A stretch of 64,000 bases of DNA from Pararhodobacter aggregans (lineage in GTDB: Bacteria; Pseudomonadota; Alphaproteobacteria; Rhodobacterales; Rhodobacteraceae), in NCBI RefSeq assembly GCF_003075525.1, contig NZ_QDDR01000005.1, forward strand, positions 62,001-126,000, given 5' to 3'. This document shows, piece by piece, positions 44,201 to 55,802 of this stretch (position 1 is the stretch's first letter; the number at the start of each line of letters is the position of its first letter). Under the pieces are notes generated by a model. The model ran no database searches and was not told the origin of the DNA. It was given only the letters and a program-made list of their open reading frames with translations. The position numbers were made by a program, and so were the translations under genes.

Positions 44201-44500
44201 ATGTCAGTGCAAGTCAGTGCCAGTCTGGCCGCCCGTTCCTACGGCGCGGCGCGTCCCCTCACATCCCCCGACGCCGAGGCCGCGGGCAGTCCCGCTACCG
44301 CCGGTGCCCGCCTGGCCGGGGATTTCGCCCAGGTCCTGCAACGGGCCGAGACCACCGCCCAGCAGGCGATGACCGGCGATGCCGATCCGCATGCGCTGGT
44401 CGCCTCGCTCAGTGAGGCGCAGCTCGCCGTCGAGACGGCGGTCGCGGTGCGCGACAAGGTGGTCGAGGCCTATCTGGAAATCCTGCGGATGCCGGTCTGA
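44201..44500 (+). CDS. fliE: Flagellar hook-basal body protein FliE
   Basis: 99-residue junction protein between the MS-ring and rod. Low-complexity N-terminus followed by the family C-terminal pattern ADPHALVASLSEAQLAVETA and VVEAYLEILRMPV. AAGGAG precedes the ATG. Secreted through the flagellar apparatus without a Sec signal. Confidence 0.94.
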   Translation: MSVQVSASLAARSYGAARPLTSPDAEAAGSPATAGARLAGDFAQVLQRAETTAQQAMTGDADPHALVASLSEAQLAVETAVAVRDKVVEAYLEILRMPV

Positions 44501-44508
44501 GGTCAGCC

Positions 44509-44775
44509 ATGACCGAGATCGCCTTCTTCGACATCCTGCGGCAGGGGCTGTGGGTCGCCGTGGTCATGTCCGCGCCGCTCTTGGGCGTGGCGCTGGTCGC
44601 AGGCCTCACCGTCGGCCTCTTTCAGGCGCTGACCTCGGTGCAGGAGATGACGCTGACCTTCGTGCCCAAGATCCTGGCGATGCTGGTGGTCTTCTGGGTC
44701 TCGATGAGCGCGATGACCGCGCTCCTCGTCGATTTCTTCCACGGATCGGTGCTGCCGGTCGTCGCAGGGGGCTAG
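44509..44775 (+). CDS. fliQ: Flagellar export apparatus protein FliQ
   Basis: 88 residues with two membrane helices (about 16-36 and 52-73) and the FliQ motif VGLFQALTSVQEMTLTFVPK. Component of the FliPQR export gate. FliP and FliR are not in this window. Confidence 0.95.
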   Translation: MTEIAFFDILRQGLWVAVVMSAPLLGVALVAGLTVGLFQALTSVQEMTLTFVPKILAMLVVFWVSMSAMTALLVDFFHGSVLPVVAGG

Positions 44776-44777
44776 TC

Positions 44778-45494
44778 ATGGACAACGCCGGATATACCCA
44801 GTTGACCCGCCAGTCGGGCCTGCTGCGCGAGATCCAGATGATCGCGCATAACATCGCCAATCTCTCGACCACCGGCTTCCGGCGCGAGGGGCTTCTGTTC
44901 AGCGAATATGTCGAGCGGCTGGGCGGCGAGGAACCGTCGCTGTCGATGGCCACCGGCCGGGCCCATCAGACCTATCTGACGCAGGGCACGCTGACGATGA
45001 CCGGCGGCCCGCTGGATCTGGCCGTCGAGGGCGAGGGCTTCTTCACCATCCAGACGCCCGAGGGCGAGCGCTATACCCGCGCCGGCCATTTCACCCCCAA
45101 TCAGGACGGCGAGCTGGTCACGCCCGATGGCCACCGGGTGCTGGATGACGGCGGCTCGGCCATCTTCATCCCGCCCGACGCCGGCCAGATCGCCATCGCC
45201 CGCGACGGCACCGTTTCGGCCGACGGCCAGCCGCTGGCGCAGATCGCGCTGGTGATGCCGGACGATCCCGCGGATCTCAGGCGCGAAACGGGCGTGCTGC
45301 ATTCCATCGACGGCGAGGTCCGGCCGGTCGAGATGCCGCAGATCCTGCAGGGGTTCCTCGAGGAATCGAACGTCAACGCGATCTCCGAGATGGCCCGGCT
45401 GATCGCGGTGCAGCGCGCCTATGAGAACGGCCAGAAATTCCTCGACCGCGAGGACGAACGCATCCGCAACGTGGTCCAGACCCTGGGCCGATAG
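44778..45494 (+). CDS. flgF: Flagellar rod protein FlgF
   Basis: 238 residues. N-terminal axial motif GLLREIQMIAHNIANLSTTG, central GPLDLAVEGEGFFTIQTPEG, and C-terminal ESNVNAISEMARLIAVQRAY with ENGQKFLD. Start at 44778 lies 2 bases past the fliQ stop. The frame is open upstream, but this gives the family N-terminus. Confidence 0.95.
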   Translation: MDNAGYTQLTRQSGLLREIQMIAHNIANLSTTGFRREGLLFSEYVERLGGEEPSLSMATGRAHQTYLTQGTLTMTGGPLDLAVEGEGFFTIQTPEGERYTRAGHFTPNQDGELVTPDGHRVLDDGGSAIFIPPDAGQIAIARDGTVSADGQPLAQIALVMPDDPADLRRETGVLHSIDGEVRPVEMPQILQGFLEESNVNAISEMARLIAVQRAYENGQKFLDREDERIRNVVQTLGR

Positions 45495-45503
45495 GAGACA
45501 GCC

Positions 45504-46289
45504 ATGCGAGCCCTACAGATCGCCGCCACCGGCATGAGCGCCCAGCAGATGCGGGTCGATACCGTGGCCAACAACCTGGCGAATATGTCGACCACCGGCT
45601 ACAACACCCGCCGCGCCGAATTCGCCGATCTGCATTACCAGCAGCACACCCGCGCGGGCACGATCAGCGCCTCGGACGGGACCATCGTGCCGACCGGCGT
45701 GCAGCTGGGCCTCGGCGCGCGGCCCGCGGCGGTGTCGATGATGGTGCAGCAGGGGGTTTCGACCGCCACCGGCGGCGACCTCGACCTTGCCATCGAGGGG
45801 CGCGGCTGGTTCGAGGTGACGCTGCCCGACGGGCGCTCGGCCTATACCCGCGACGGGGGGCTGAAGCGCACCGGCGAGGGGCTGATCGTCACCTCGGACG
45901 GCTACGAGGTCGCGCCCGGCCTCACCATTCCGGCCGATGCCCGCCAGATCTCGATCAATGCCGAGGGCGAGGTCTATGCCTATTTCACCGATCAGGTGCA
46001 GCCGCAGCGGCTGGGGCAGCTGGTGCTGGCCGGTTTCACCAACGAGCGCGGGCTGGAGGCGCTGGGCTCGAACCTGTTCGTCGAGACCGAGGCCTCGGGC
46101 CCGCCGGTGCAATCGGTGCCGGGCTCGGACGGGCTGGGGACGGTGCGGCAAGGCTATCTGGAGGAAAGCTCGGTCGATCCGGTCCGCGAACTGACCGAGA
46201 TGATAAAGGCCCAGCGCGGCTATGAACTGAACGCGAAGGTCATCACCGCCGCCGACCAGATGCTGGCGGCCACCACGCAGGTGCGGTGA
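45504..46289 (+). CDS. flgG: Flagellar distal rod protein FlgG
   Basis: 261 residues, the standard FlgG length. MRALQIAATGMSAQQMRVDT, VANNLANMSTTGYNTRRAEF, GDLDLAIEGRGWFEVTLPDG, and a C-terminal EESSVDPVRELTEMIKAQRG. Stop codon overlaps the flgA start (TGATG). Confidence 0.97.
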   Translation: MRALQIAATGMSAQQMRVDTVANNLANMSTTGYNTRRAEFADLHYQQHTRAGTISASDGTIVPTGVQLGLGARPAAVSMMVQQGVSTATGGDLDLAIEGRGWFEVTLPDGRSAYTRDGGLKRTGEGLIVTSDGYEVAPGLTIPADARQISINAEGEVYAYFTDQVQPQRLGQLVLAGFTNERGLEALGSNLFVETEASGPPVQSVPGSDGLGTVRQGYLEESSVDPVRELTEMIKAQRGYELNAKVITAADQMLAATTQVR

Positions 46290-46702
46290 TGCGGGCGCTG
46301 ATCCTTGCCCTTCTGGTTGCGACCCCGGCCCCGGCCGATGTGCTGGTCGCCGCCCGCACCCTGCGCGCGGGCACCCTGGTCGAGGCGGGCGATGTCATCC
46401 TGCTCAGCGACCCCGCGCCGCTGGGGGCCGCCCAATCCCCGGACGAGGCCGTGGGCCTTGAAGCCCGCGTCACGCTCTATGCCCGCCGGCCGATCCCCGT
46501 GGCCAGCCTCGGGCCCCCGGCGCTGGTGGAACGCAACCAGCTTGTCACCCTGATCTTCCAGGCCGGCGGGCTCGAAATCCGCGCCGACGGGCGCGCTTTG
46601 GGCCGCGGGGCCGAGGGCGAGACCGTCCGCATCATGAACCTGGCGTCGCGCAGCACGGTTTCCGGCACCATCGCCGGGCCGGGGCTGGTGAGCGTGCCAT
46701 GA
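46289..46702 (+). CDS. flgA: Flagellar P-ring assembly chaperone FlgA
   Basis: 137 residues with a short signal peptide (MRALILALLVATPAPA) and an SAF domain: VAARTLRAGTLVEAGDVIL, ARRPIPVASLGPPALV, VTLIFQAGGLEIRADGRALG and IMNLASRSTVSGTI. This is the short alphaproteobacterial form without the long N-terminal region of enteric FlgA. ATG at 46289 is preferred over the adjoining GTG at 46286. FlgI, its client, is not in the window. Confidence 0.93.
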   Translation: MRALILALLVATPAPADVLVAARTLRAGTLVEAGDVILLSDPAPLGAAQSPDEAVGLEARVTLYARRPIPVASLGPPALVERNQLVTLIFQAGGLEIRADGRALGRGAEGETVRIMNLASRSTVSGTIAGPGLVSVP

Positions 46703-46713
46703 AAGGACGCACC

Positions 46714-47430
46714 ATGCGCCACCTGCTGCTGATCCTGCCCCTTGCCGCCTGTTCGGACCTGGCCCAGGTCGGCCGCCCGCCCGATTTCAACGACACCGGG
46801 CCGACGCTGGAGCATCACGCGCTCTACAACGTGCCCCTGCCCGAGGTGACGGAACGGCGGCGCGCGGTCGATACCGCCTCGCTCTGGTCGTCGAGCCAGC
46901 GCTCGCTCTTCGGCGACCGGCGGGCCTCGGTCGCGGGGGATATCCTGACCGTGGTCATCGAGATCAACGACTCGGCGCAGATCTCGAATTCGACGCAGCG
47001 CGGCCGCACCGGCTCGCAAAGCATGGGCGTGCCGGATTTCCTGGGCATCCCGCAACTGCTGGACCGGGAATTGCCCGCCGGGGCCAGCATGGCGGACGCC
47101 GTCTCGGCCGATTCCGCCTCAAGTTTCCAGGGCCAGGGCACGGTCAGCCGCAACGAGCAGCTGACGCTGAGGGTGGCGACGACGATCATCGAGCGGCTGC
47201 CCAATGGCGTGCTGCGCATCGAGGGCAGCCAGGAGGTGCGGGTCAACAACGAGCTGCGCGAATTGCTGGTCACCGGCTACATCCGCCCCGAGGACATCTC
47301 GCGCCGCAACGAGATCGCCTATGACCGGATCGCCGGGGCGCGGATCAGCTATGGCGGGCGCGGGCAGATCACGCAGATGCAGCAGCCGCGCTGGGGCCAG
47401 CAGATCAGCGAAATCCTGTTGCCGTTGTAA
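46714..47430 (+). CDS. flgH: Flagellar L-ring protein FlgH
   Basis: Outer-membrane lipoprotein ring, 238 residues. Lipobox LPLAAC gives Cys near residue 13. Family blocks are SLWSSSQRSLFGDRRASVAG, LTVVIEINDSAQISNSTQRG and VNNELRELLVTGYIRPEDIS. An ATG 15 bases upstream overlaps flgA, but AAAGGA lies just before the ATG at 46714, so that start is used. Confidence 0.94.
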   Translation: MRHLLLILPLAACSDLAQVGRPPDFNDTGPTLEHHALYNVPLPEVTERRRAVDTASLWSSSQRSLFGDRRASVAGDILTVVIEINDSAQISNSTQRGRTGSQSMGVPDFLGIPQLLDRELPAGASMADAVSADSASSFQGQGTVSRNEQLTLRVATTIIERLPNGVLRIEGSQEVRVNNELRELLVTGYIRPEDISRRNEIAYDRIAGARISYGGRGQITQMQQPRWGQQISEILLPL

Positions 47431-47441
47431 GGGGTAATGAC

Positions 47442-47969
47442 ATGCGCAAGCTGCTTCCGGTTCTGCTGCTGATCCTGGGCCTCGGGGCCGGGGTCGGCGC
47501 CGGGTGGTTCCTCAAACCCGCCGCCGAGGCGGGCGAGGCCGCCCATGGCGAGACTGCCGACCAGGCTGGCGGCCATGGCGAGGCCTCGGGCGGTCACGGG
47601 GCAGAGGCGGGCGCCGAGGCCAGCCATTACGACCCCGAGGCCGGGCCGACCGAGACGGTGCGCCTGCCCAATCAGTTCGTGGTCCCGGTGATCGTCGACG
47701 GGCGGGTGCAGGCGATGGTGGTGATCGGCCTCGCGCTGGAACTGGAGACGGGCCACAGCTTCTCGGTCCTGACCGATGAGGCGCGGCTCAGGGCGGTGTT
47801 GCTGCAATTGCTGTTCGACCACGCCAATATCGGCGGGTTCAACGGGCTTTTCACCTCGGGCGAGGCGCTGCTCTCGCTGCGGCGCATCCTGCGCGAGGCG
47901 GCGCGTCGGGAGCTGGGGCCGCAGGTGACGGACGTGCTGATTACCGAATTGCTGCGGCAGGAGAGTTGA
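47442..47969 (+). CDS. fliL: Flagellar basal body-associated FliL-like protein
   Basis: 175 residues: one N-terminal membrane helix (MRKLLPVLLLILGLGAGVGA), a Gly/His/Glu/Ala-rich flexible linker (about 28-60), and a conserved domain from about 66 (VRLPNQFVVPVIVDGRVQAM) to ITELLRQES. FliL helps stator function at the motor. Similarity is at the level of architecture, so confidence is moderate. Last gene of the flagellar unit. The next gene is convergent 9 bases away. Confidence 0.8.
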   Translation: MRKLLPVLLLILGLGAGVGAGWFLKPAAEAGEAAHGETADQAGGHGEASGGHGAEAGAEASHYDPEAGPTETVRLPNQFVVPVIVDGRVQAMVVIGLALELETGHSFSVLTDEARLRAVLLQLLFDHANIGGFNGLFTSGEALLSLRRILREAARRELGPQVTDVLITELLRQES

Positions 47970-47978
47970 GCGCTTGCG

Positions 47979-48458
47979 TCAGCCGCCCCGCCGGTTGACG
48001 CAGGTCTGAATCATGGTCATGGCCGCCGAGGATCCGGTCAGCGTGGTGGTGAAGCTCGCGCCCTGCACGCTGATCGTCAGCCGGCTGCCGGCGCGCACCG
48101 CATCCATCATCTGCAGCGAGGGGCCGAAGCTGACGCGGTTGCCCTGACCGATGACGCTGAAGTTCCAGGACCTGCCGTCGATGCTCATCTGCGCGGGGAT
48201 TTCGCCCTGCGGCGTCGGCATCTCGAACAGCAGCATCCAGTTGCCGTCGGCGCTGTAGGCGATGCCGGCCTGACCGTCGATCTGCTGATGCGACGCTGCG
48301 CAGCCGGTGAAGCGGGTGCCGTCCAGAAGGGCGACGACGTTCCAGCCGTTTACATCGCCATAGGCGCGTTCGCTGGTTCCGGCGAAGGACGCACCGGCGC
48401 TGAGGGTCAGGCCAAGCAGGCTGGCCGCGGCAAGGGCAGAGAGCGACTGTCGGTGCAT
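47979..48458 (-). CDS. Secreted protein of unknown function
   Basis: 159 residues with a signal peptide (MHRQSLSALAAASLLGLTLS, cleavage after ASFA). The mature part is beta-rich (GWNVVALLDGTRFTGCAASH, then SADGNWMLLFEMPTP) and has two cysteines. The layout recalls small IalB-like periplasmic proteins, but no signature is convincing. GAGGA stands before the ATG. Unrelated to the flagellar genes it faces. Confidence 0.72.
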   Translation of the reverse strand: MHRQSLSALAAASLLGLTLSAGASFAGTSERAYGDVNGWNVVALLDGTRFTGCAASHQQIDGQAGIAYSADGNWMLLFEMPTPQGEIPAQMSIDGRSWNFSVIGQGNRVSFGPSLQMMDAVRAGSRLTISVQGASFTTTLTGSSAAMTMIQTCVNRRGG

Positions 48459-48781
48459 GAAATCCTCGCAAAGAATGGAAAGGCTGAAAAGGGCTGTGCA
48501 CGCAGCCTAGCACCCTTCGGGATTCGGGGAAGCGGTTTCCGGCCCCTGCGCCGCCGTCAGATCGGGAATCAGCGCGCGGGAAGGGGCGCTGCGGGTGCCC
48601 GGCGCGCGCCGGGCCCCGCGGTGCCGGATGACCTGATCTCCGAGCTGCCGCGGCAGGAGAGCCGAGCCGCCCCCAGAATGCCCCGCGGCCCGGCCTGCGT
48701 GGCCCGCAGCCTGCCGGTGAATCGCCGGGCCCCCTTGTTCCCCGGCCGTCCCGGTGCCAGGCTTCCGGCAGGAGGCGCACC
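48459..48781. other. 323-base gap with a degenerate copy of the fliL 3' end
   Basis: No gene supported. 48621-48662 resembles 47925-47966, the last 42 coding bases of fliL (about 32 of 42 identical by eye). It would read VPDDLISELPRQES against VTDVLITELLRQES in the real protein, without a fliL-like body around it. The rest is GC-rich, with short hairpins such as ggcgcgcgccgggcc. Confidence 0.45.
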
Positions 48782-49210
48782 ATGGCAGAACTCGTCACCC
48801 GCCCGACCGGCGCCAGCGTCGAGGCTTTTCTCGACGCGGTCGAGCCTGACCGCCGCCGGGACGACGGGCGGCGCCTCGACGCGCTTTTCCGCCGCGCGAC
48901 CGGGTTTCAGCCGCAGATGTGGGGGCCGTCGATCGTCGGTTACGGGCGCTACGACTATACCTATGCCAGCGGCCATTCCGGCAGCTACCTCGCCACCGGC
49001 TTCAGCCCGCGAAAGGCGCAGCTCGTGCTCTACATCCTGCCCGGCTATGCCGATTTCGGCCCGATCCTGGACCGGCTGGGGCCGCACAGGAAGGGCAAGT
49101 CCTGTCTCTACCTGACCGCGCTGGCCAAGGTGGACGAGGGCGCGCTGGAGGCGCTGATCCGCGCGGGCCTTGCCGATCTGGCCCGGCACTGGCCGGTGAT
49201 GGCCTCCTGA
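48782..49210 (+). CDS. DUF1801 (YdhG-like) domain protein
   Basis: 142 residues. Family pattern: VEAFLDAVEPDRRRDDGRRL, the central MWGPSIVGYGRYDYTYASGH and LVLYILPGYADFGPILDRLG. The DUF1801 fold resembles frataxin-like or SAM-type small domains. Function is unknown. Stands alone, convergent with carB across a hairpin. Confidence 0.9.
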   Translation: MAELVTRPTGASVEAFLDAVEPDRRRDDGRRLDALFRRATGFQPQMWGPSIVGYGRYDYTYASGHSGSYLATGFSPRKAQLVLYILPGYADFGPILDRLGPHRKGKSCLYLTALAKVDEGALEALIRAGLADLARHWPVMAS

Positions 49211-49224
49211 CAGCCGGAAAGCCT

Positions 49225-49254
49225 CGCGCCGCGGACCAGCGGTCGCGCGGCGCG
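49225..49254. terminator. Hairpin between convergent DUF1801 gene and carB
   Basis: cgcgccgc (49225-49232) and gcggcgcg (49247-49254) form an 8-bp stem followed by gctttg on the plus side. Plausible shared terminator. T-runs are short. Confidence 0.5.
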
Positions 49255-49279
49255 GCTTTGCTGTGCAAGGAACCCGGCC

Positions 49280-52609
<3,330 letters not shown>

Positions 52610-52748
52610 GTCGGACCCCGTGCGTGCATGACGTGCGTGCGCTGAAGGCCGTCCCCCCGGGGGGCGGCGCGCAAATTGAGGCGGGTTATAGCCAGAGGCC
52701 GGTCCGGCGCAAGCCCTGATCGGCTGATCGCGCGCTTGCGGAGGGGGC

Positions 52749-52805
52749 GGAACCGGGGGGCCAGCCCCCCGGACCCCCCGGCGTATTTAGGGCAGAATGA
52801 AGGGG
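52749..52805. repeat. Dispersed ATATTT repeat family, copy D (single, diverged)
   Basis: In the gap between carB and the ackA-pduL fusion. ggggggccagcccccc hairpin, then ccccccggcgtatttag and gggcagaatgaag. It corresponds to the left arm of copies A and C, with gatattt changed to cgtattt. No opposite arm is found. Confidence 0.7.
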
Positions 52806-52897
52806 CGGGTTTTCGCAGGGGCCTTTGCGGCGGCGCGGCGTCATGGTTTCGTAACCCAGGCGGGCGTCCTATCGTGGCGGCAAACCGGAGGGTGCGG

Positions 52898-54691
52898 ATG
52901 CGGATTCTTGTGTTCAACGCGGGCAGTTCGAGCCTGAAATACGGTGTCTTCGATCACGCGCAGGGCGCGGCACGGCAGGTGCTGAAGGGGGGATTCGAGC
53001 GGTTTCGCGACGGTGTCTGCGACTGGACGGTCGAGGCGGGCGGCCAGCGCGAGGCCGGGCAGGCGCCGCACGCCGATCTGGCGGCGGCGGTGGCGGCGGT
53101 GCCGGGCGTGCTGGCGGCGAGGGGAATCGCCGGGGTCGAGGCGGTGGGCCACCGCATCGCCCACGGCGGCCCCGATTTCACCGGCCCCGCCACGCTGGAC
53201 GAGGCGACGCTGGCCCGGATCGAGCGGCTGACGCCGCTCGCGCCCCTGCACAACCCGGCCAATCTGCAGGCGGTGCGGCTGGCGCGGCAGGTCTGGCCGG
53301 ATCCGCCGCAAGTGGGCGTCTTCGACACCAGTTTCCACCTGACCAACCCGCCCCGCGTCACCACCTATGCCGTGCCCGAAAGCTGGCGCGCGGCAGGGCT
53401 GCGGCGCTATGGGTTCCACGGTACCAGCCACAAATACGTGGCCGAACGGGCGGCCGAGGCTTTAGGCCAGCCGGTCACGGCGCTGAGGATCATCTCGGTC
53501 CATCTGGGCAATGGCGCCTCGGTCTGCGCCATCAACCTCGGGCGCAGTCTGGAATCCTCGATGGGGCTGACGCCCCTGGAGGGGCTGGTGATGGGCACGC
53601 GCTCTGGCGATGTGGATCCGGGCGCCTTCGGCTATCTGCACCGGCAATTGGGGCTGACGATCGAGGAGATCGAGGCGGCGCTGAACCGCGACTCGGGGCT
53701 GAAGGGGCTGACCGGCTCGTCCGACATGCGCGATGTCGAGGATCGGGCGGCGGCGGGCGACGGGGCGGCGCAGCTGGCGATCAACCTCTATGCCCACCGC
53801 GCGCGCAAATACGTCGGCGCCTATGCGGCGGCGATGGGGGGCGTCGATGCGGTGATCTTCACCGGCGGCATCGGCGAGAATTCCCCCTCGATGCGGCGGC
53901 GGATCTGCGACGGGCTGGAATTCATGGGGCTGAGGCTGGATTTCGACCGCAATCAGGCGGTGGATCTGACGGACCGCGCCGCGCCGCAGATCCAGGCTTA
54001 CGGTTCGCGCGTGGCGGTGCTGGTCACGGAAACCGCCGAGCAATTGCAGATCGCCCGCGAGGTGGCGCAGCATCTGGCCCGGCCCGCCGCGGCGCCGAAG
54101 CCCATTCCGGTGGCGGTGTCCGGCCGGCATGTGCATCTGGCGGCGGACAGTCTGGCGGCGCTTTTCGGCCCCGGCTATGAACTGACGGTCAAGAAGCCGC
54201 TGCGCCAGCCCGGCAATTGGGCGGCCGAGGAGCGGGTGACGCTGGTCGGGCCCAAGGGCCGGATCGAGCATGTGGCGATCCTGGGGCCCCTGCGCAAGCG
54301 CACCCAGATCGAGGTCTCGCGCACCGACAGTTTCGCGCTGGGCATCGACGCGCCGGTGCGGGATTCGGGGCAGCTGGACGGGACGCCGGTGATCCGGCTG
54401 ATCGGGCCTTACGGGCAGATCGACACCGACGGGCTGATCGTCGCCGCCCGCCACATCCACATGAACCCGGCCGATGCGCTGGCGATGGGGCTGGAGGACG
54501 GGCAGATCGTCGGCGTGAACGTGGGGCAGGGGGAGCGCTCGCTCACCTTCGGGCGCACGCTGATCCGCATCCAGCCGAACGCCTTCACCGAGATGCATAT
54601 CGACACCGACGAGGCCAATGCTGCCGGGATCGGCGCGGGCTGGGAGGGCGAGATCGTCGCGCTGGAGGCGCATCTCGATCCCGGCGTCTGA
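52898..54691 (+). CDS. Fused acetate/propionate kinase (AckA) - PduL-type phosphotransacylase
   Basis: One 597-residue chain for both steps between acetyl-CoA and acetate plus ATP. Residues 1 to about 395 are an acetate kinase: ILVFNAGSSSLKY, GHRIAHGG, FDTSFH, YGFHGTSHKYV, SVHLGNGASVCA and FTGGIGENS. Residues about 402 to 597 are a PduL phosphotransacylase with both zinc-ligand motifs, VSGRHVHL and ARHIHM, and QVE-type strands between. The order is kinase first, with a short Ala/Pro linker. CGGAGGG precedes the ATG. Other examples of such fusions may exist. Function as acetate or propionate metabolism is inferred. Confidence 0.92.
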   Translation: MRILVFNAGSSSLKYGVFDHAQGAARQVLKGGFERFRDGVCDWTVEAGGQREAGQAPHADLAAAVAAVPGVLAARGIAGVEAVGHRIAHGGPDFTGPATLDEATLARIERLTPLAPLHNPANLQAVRLARQVWPDPPQVGVFDTSFHLTNPPRVTTYAVPESWRAAGLRRYGFHGTSHKYVAERAAEALGQPVTALRIISVHLGNGASVCAINLGRSLESSMGLTPLEGLVMGTRSGDVDPGAFGYLHRQLGLTIEEIEAALNRDSGLKGLTGSSDMRDVEDRAAAGDGAAQLAINLYAHRARKYVGAYAAAMGGVDAVIFTGGIGENSPSMRRRICDGLEFMGLRLDFDRNQAVDLTDRAAPQIQAYGSRVAVLVTETAEQLQIAREVAQHLARPAAAPKPIPVAVSGRHVHLAADSLAALFGPGYELTVKKPLRQPGNWAAEERVTLVGPKGRIEHVAILGPLRKRTQIEVSRTDSFALGIDAPVRDSGQLDGTPVIRLIGPYGQIDTDGLIVAARHIHMNPADALAMGLEDGQIVGVNVGQGERSLTFGRTLIRIQPNAFTEMHIDTDEANAAGIGAGWEGEIVALEAHLDPGV

Positions 54692-54730
54692 CGTCTTGCG
54701 GGGCGGGCCCGGCCGTGGAACAAAGGGCCT

Positions 54731-54867
54731 GTTCTCAGGGCGGGGCGAAATTCCCCACCGGCGGTAAGCGGCCGAAACCGCAAGCCCGCGAGCGCCTGCC
54801 TTCGGGCAGGGTCAGCAGATCAGGTGCGATTCCTGGGCCGACGGTCATAGTCCGGATGAAAGAGAAC
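54731..54867 (+). promoter_or_regulatory. FMN riboswitch (RFN element)
   Basis: All conserved RFN blocks are present in order: ctcagggcggggcgaaattc, ccccaccggcggtaa, agcccgcgagcg, ggtcagcagatcaggtg, gattcctgggccgacggtca and tagtccggatgaaagagaa. P1 closes as gttctc (54731-54736) with gagaac (54862-54867). It lies 73 bases before ribH and represses lumazine synthase when FMN is abundant. Confidence 0.97.
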
Positions 54868-54939
54868 CATCGCCTCCCGTGTCTGGCACGCGGGGGTGCA
54901 TGGGATCGCCTTGGGTGACGTGTCGCTAGAGGAGAGACC

Positions 54940-55374
54940 ATGACACACACCCGTTACGCCTTTGTCAAAGCCGGCTGGCATGCCGCCATCGTCGACCGCG
55001 CGCTGGAGGGTTTCCTTCAGATCATCCCCGCCGAACAGGTCGATGTCTTCGACGTGCCCGGCGCCTTCGAGATGCCCTTGATGGCCCGCGATCTGGCGGC
55101 CACCGGGTGCTATGGCGCCGTGGCCTGCGCCGCCTTCGTGGTCGATGGCGGCATCTACCGGCACGATTTCGTGGCGCAGGCGGTGGTGACGGGCCTGATG
55201 CAGGCGGGGCTGGAGACGGGTGTGCCGGTGCTCTCGGTCTCGCTGACGCCGCACCAGTATCAGGAGACGGCGCATCACGACGCGATCTATCGCGCGCATT
55301 TCGTGCTCAAGGGGCGCGAGGCGGCCGAGGCGGCGCTGAAGATCACCGCGGCGCGGCAGGCTTTGCCCGCCTGA
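54940..55374 (+). CDS. ribH: 6,7-dimethyl-8-ribityllumazine synthase (type II RibH-like)
   Basis: Penultimate enzyme of riboflavin synthesis. 144 residues. RYAFVKAGWHAAIVDRALEG, the phosphate/substrate loop VPGAFEMPLMARDLA, the central GGIYRHDFVAQAVVTGLMQA and VLSVSLTPHQYQ. The tryptophan-containing N-terminus and HQYQ pattern resemble Brucella RibH2 (type II decamers), which is also under an FMN riboswitch. No other rib gene is adjacent. AGGAGAG precedes the ATG. Confidence 0.95.
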   Translation: MTHTRYAFVKAGWHAAIVDRALEGFLQIIPAEQVDVFDVPGAFEMPLMARDLAATGCYGAVACAAFVVDGGIYRHDFVAQAVVTGLMQAGLETGVPVLSVSLTPHQYQETAHHDAIYRAHFVLKGREAAEAALKITAARQALPA

Positions 55375-55376
55375 CC

Positions 55377-55802
55377 CTAGGCGAGGGCGGGGAGGCGGCG
55401 CCGGGCCCAGTCGAGGCCCAGCATCCCCGCCAGCATGGCCAGCACGAAGGTCAGGCCGCTGGCGCCGCTCCATCCCAGGGCGGCGACGGCGGGACCGGGG
55501 CAAAAGCCCGCCAGCGCCCAGCCCGCGCCGAACAGCGCCGAGCCGCCCAGAAGCGGCGCGTCGATCTTCGCGGCGGGGCGCTCGGGGAAGGGCTCGCCCA
55601 CCACCGAGGCCGGGCGCCGGGCGGCGAGGCGCCAGGCCAGCACCATCGGCAGGATGGCGCCCCCCAGCACGAAGGCCAGCGTCGGGTCCCAGTCGCCCGC
55701 CAGGTCCAGGAAACCCTGTACCTTGGCGGTATCGGTCATGCCCGAGACCAGCAGGCCCAGGCCGAACAGCGCGCCGGAAGCGGCGGAAATCCAGGGGCGC
55801 AT
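55377..55802 (-). CDS. YeeE/YedE family transporter half (C-terminal-type subunit, DUF6691-like)
   Basis: 141 residues with about four helices. Contains GALFGLGLLVSGMTDTAKVQGFLD and the sulfur-transport motif GFCPGPAVAALG, the half that carries the CPGP cysteine. Acts with the partner encoded just upstream. The start at 55802 overlaps the partner's stop (TGATG). YeeE/YedE proteins import thiosulfate or other sulfur species. Confidence 0.88.
   Translation of the reverse strand: MRPWISAASGALFGLGLLVSGMTDTAKVQGFLDLAGDWDPTLAFVLGGAILPMVLAWRLAARRPASVVGEPFPERPAAKIDAPLLGGSALFGAGWALAGFCPGPAVAALGWSGASGLTFVLAMLAGMLGLDWARRRLPALA

Noticed and set aside
52611-52635. Short direct repeats of gtgcgtgc near the carB start
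   Set aside because: Two imperfect 7-8-base words. Expected by chance in this composition.
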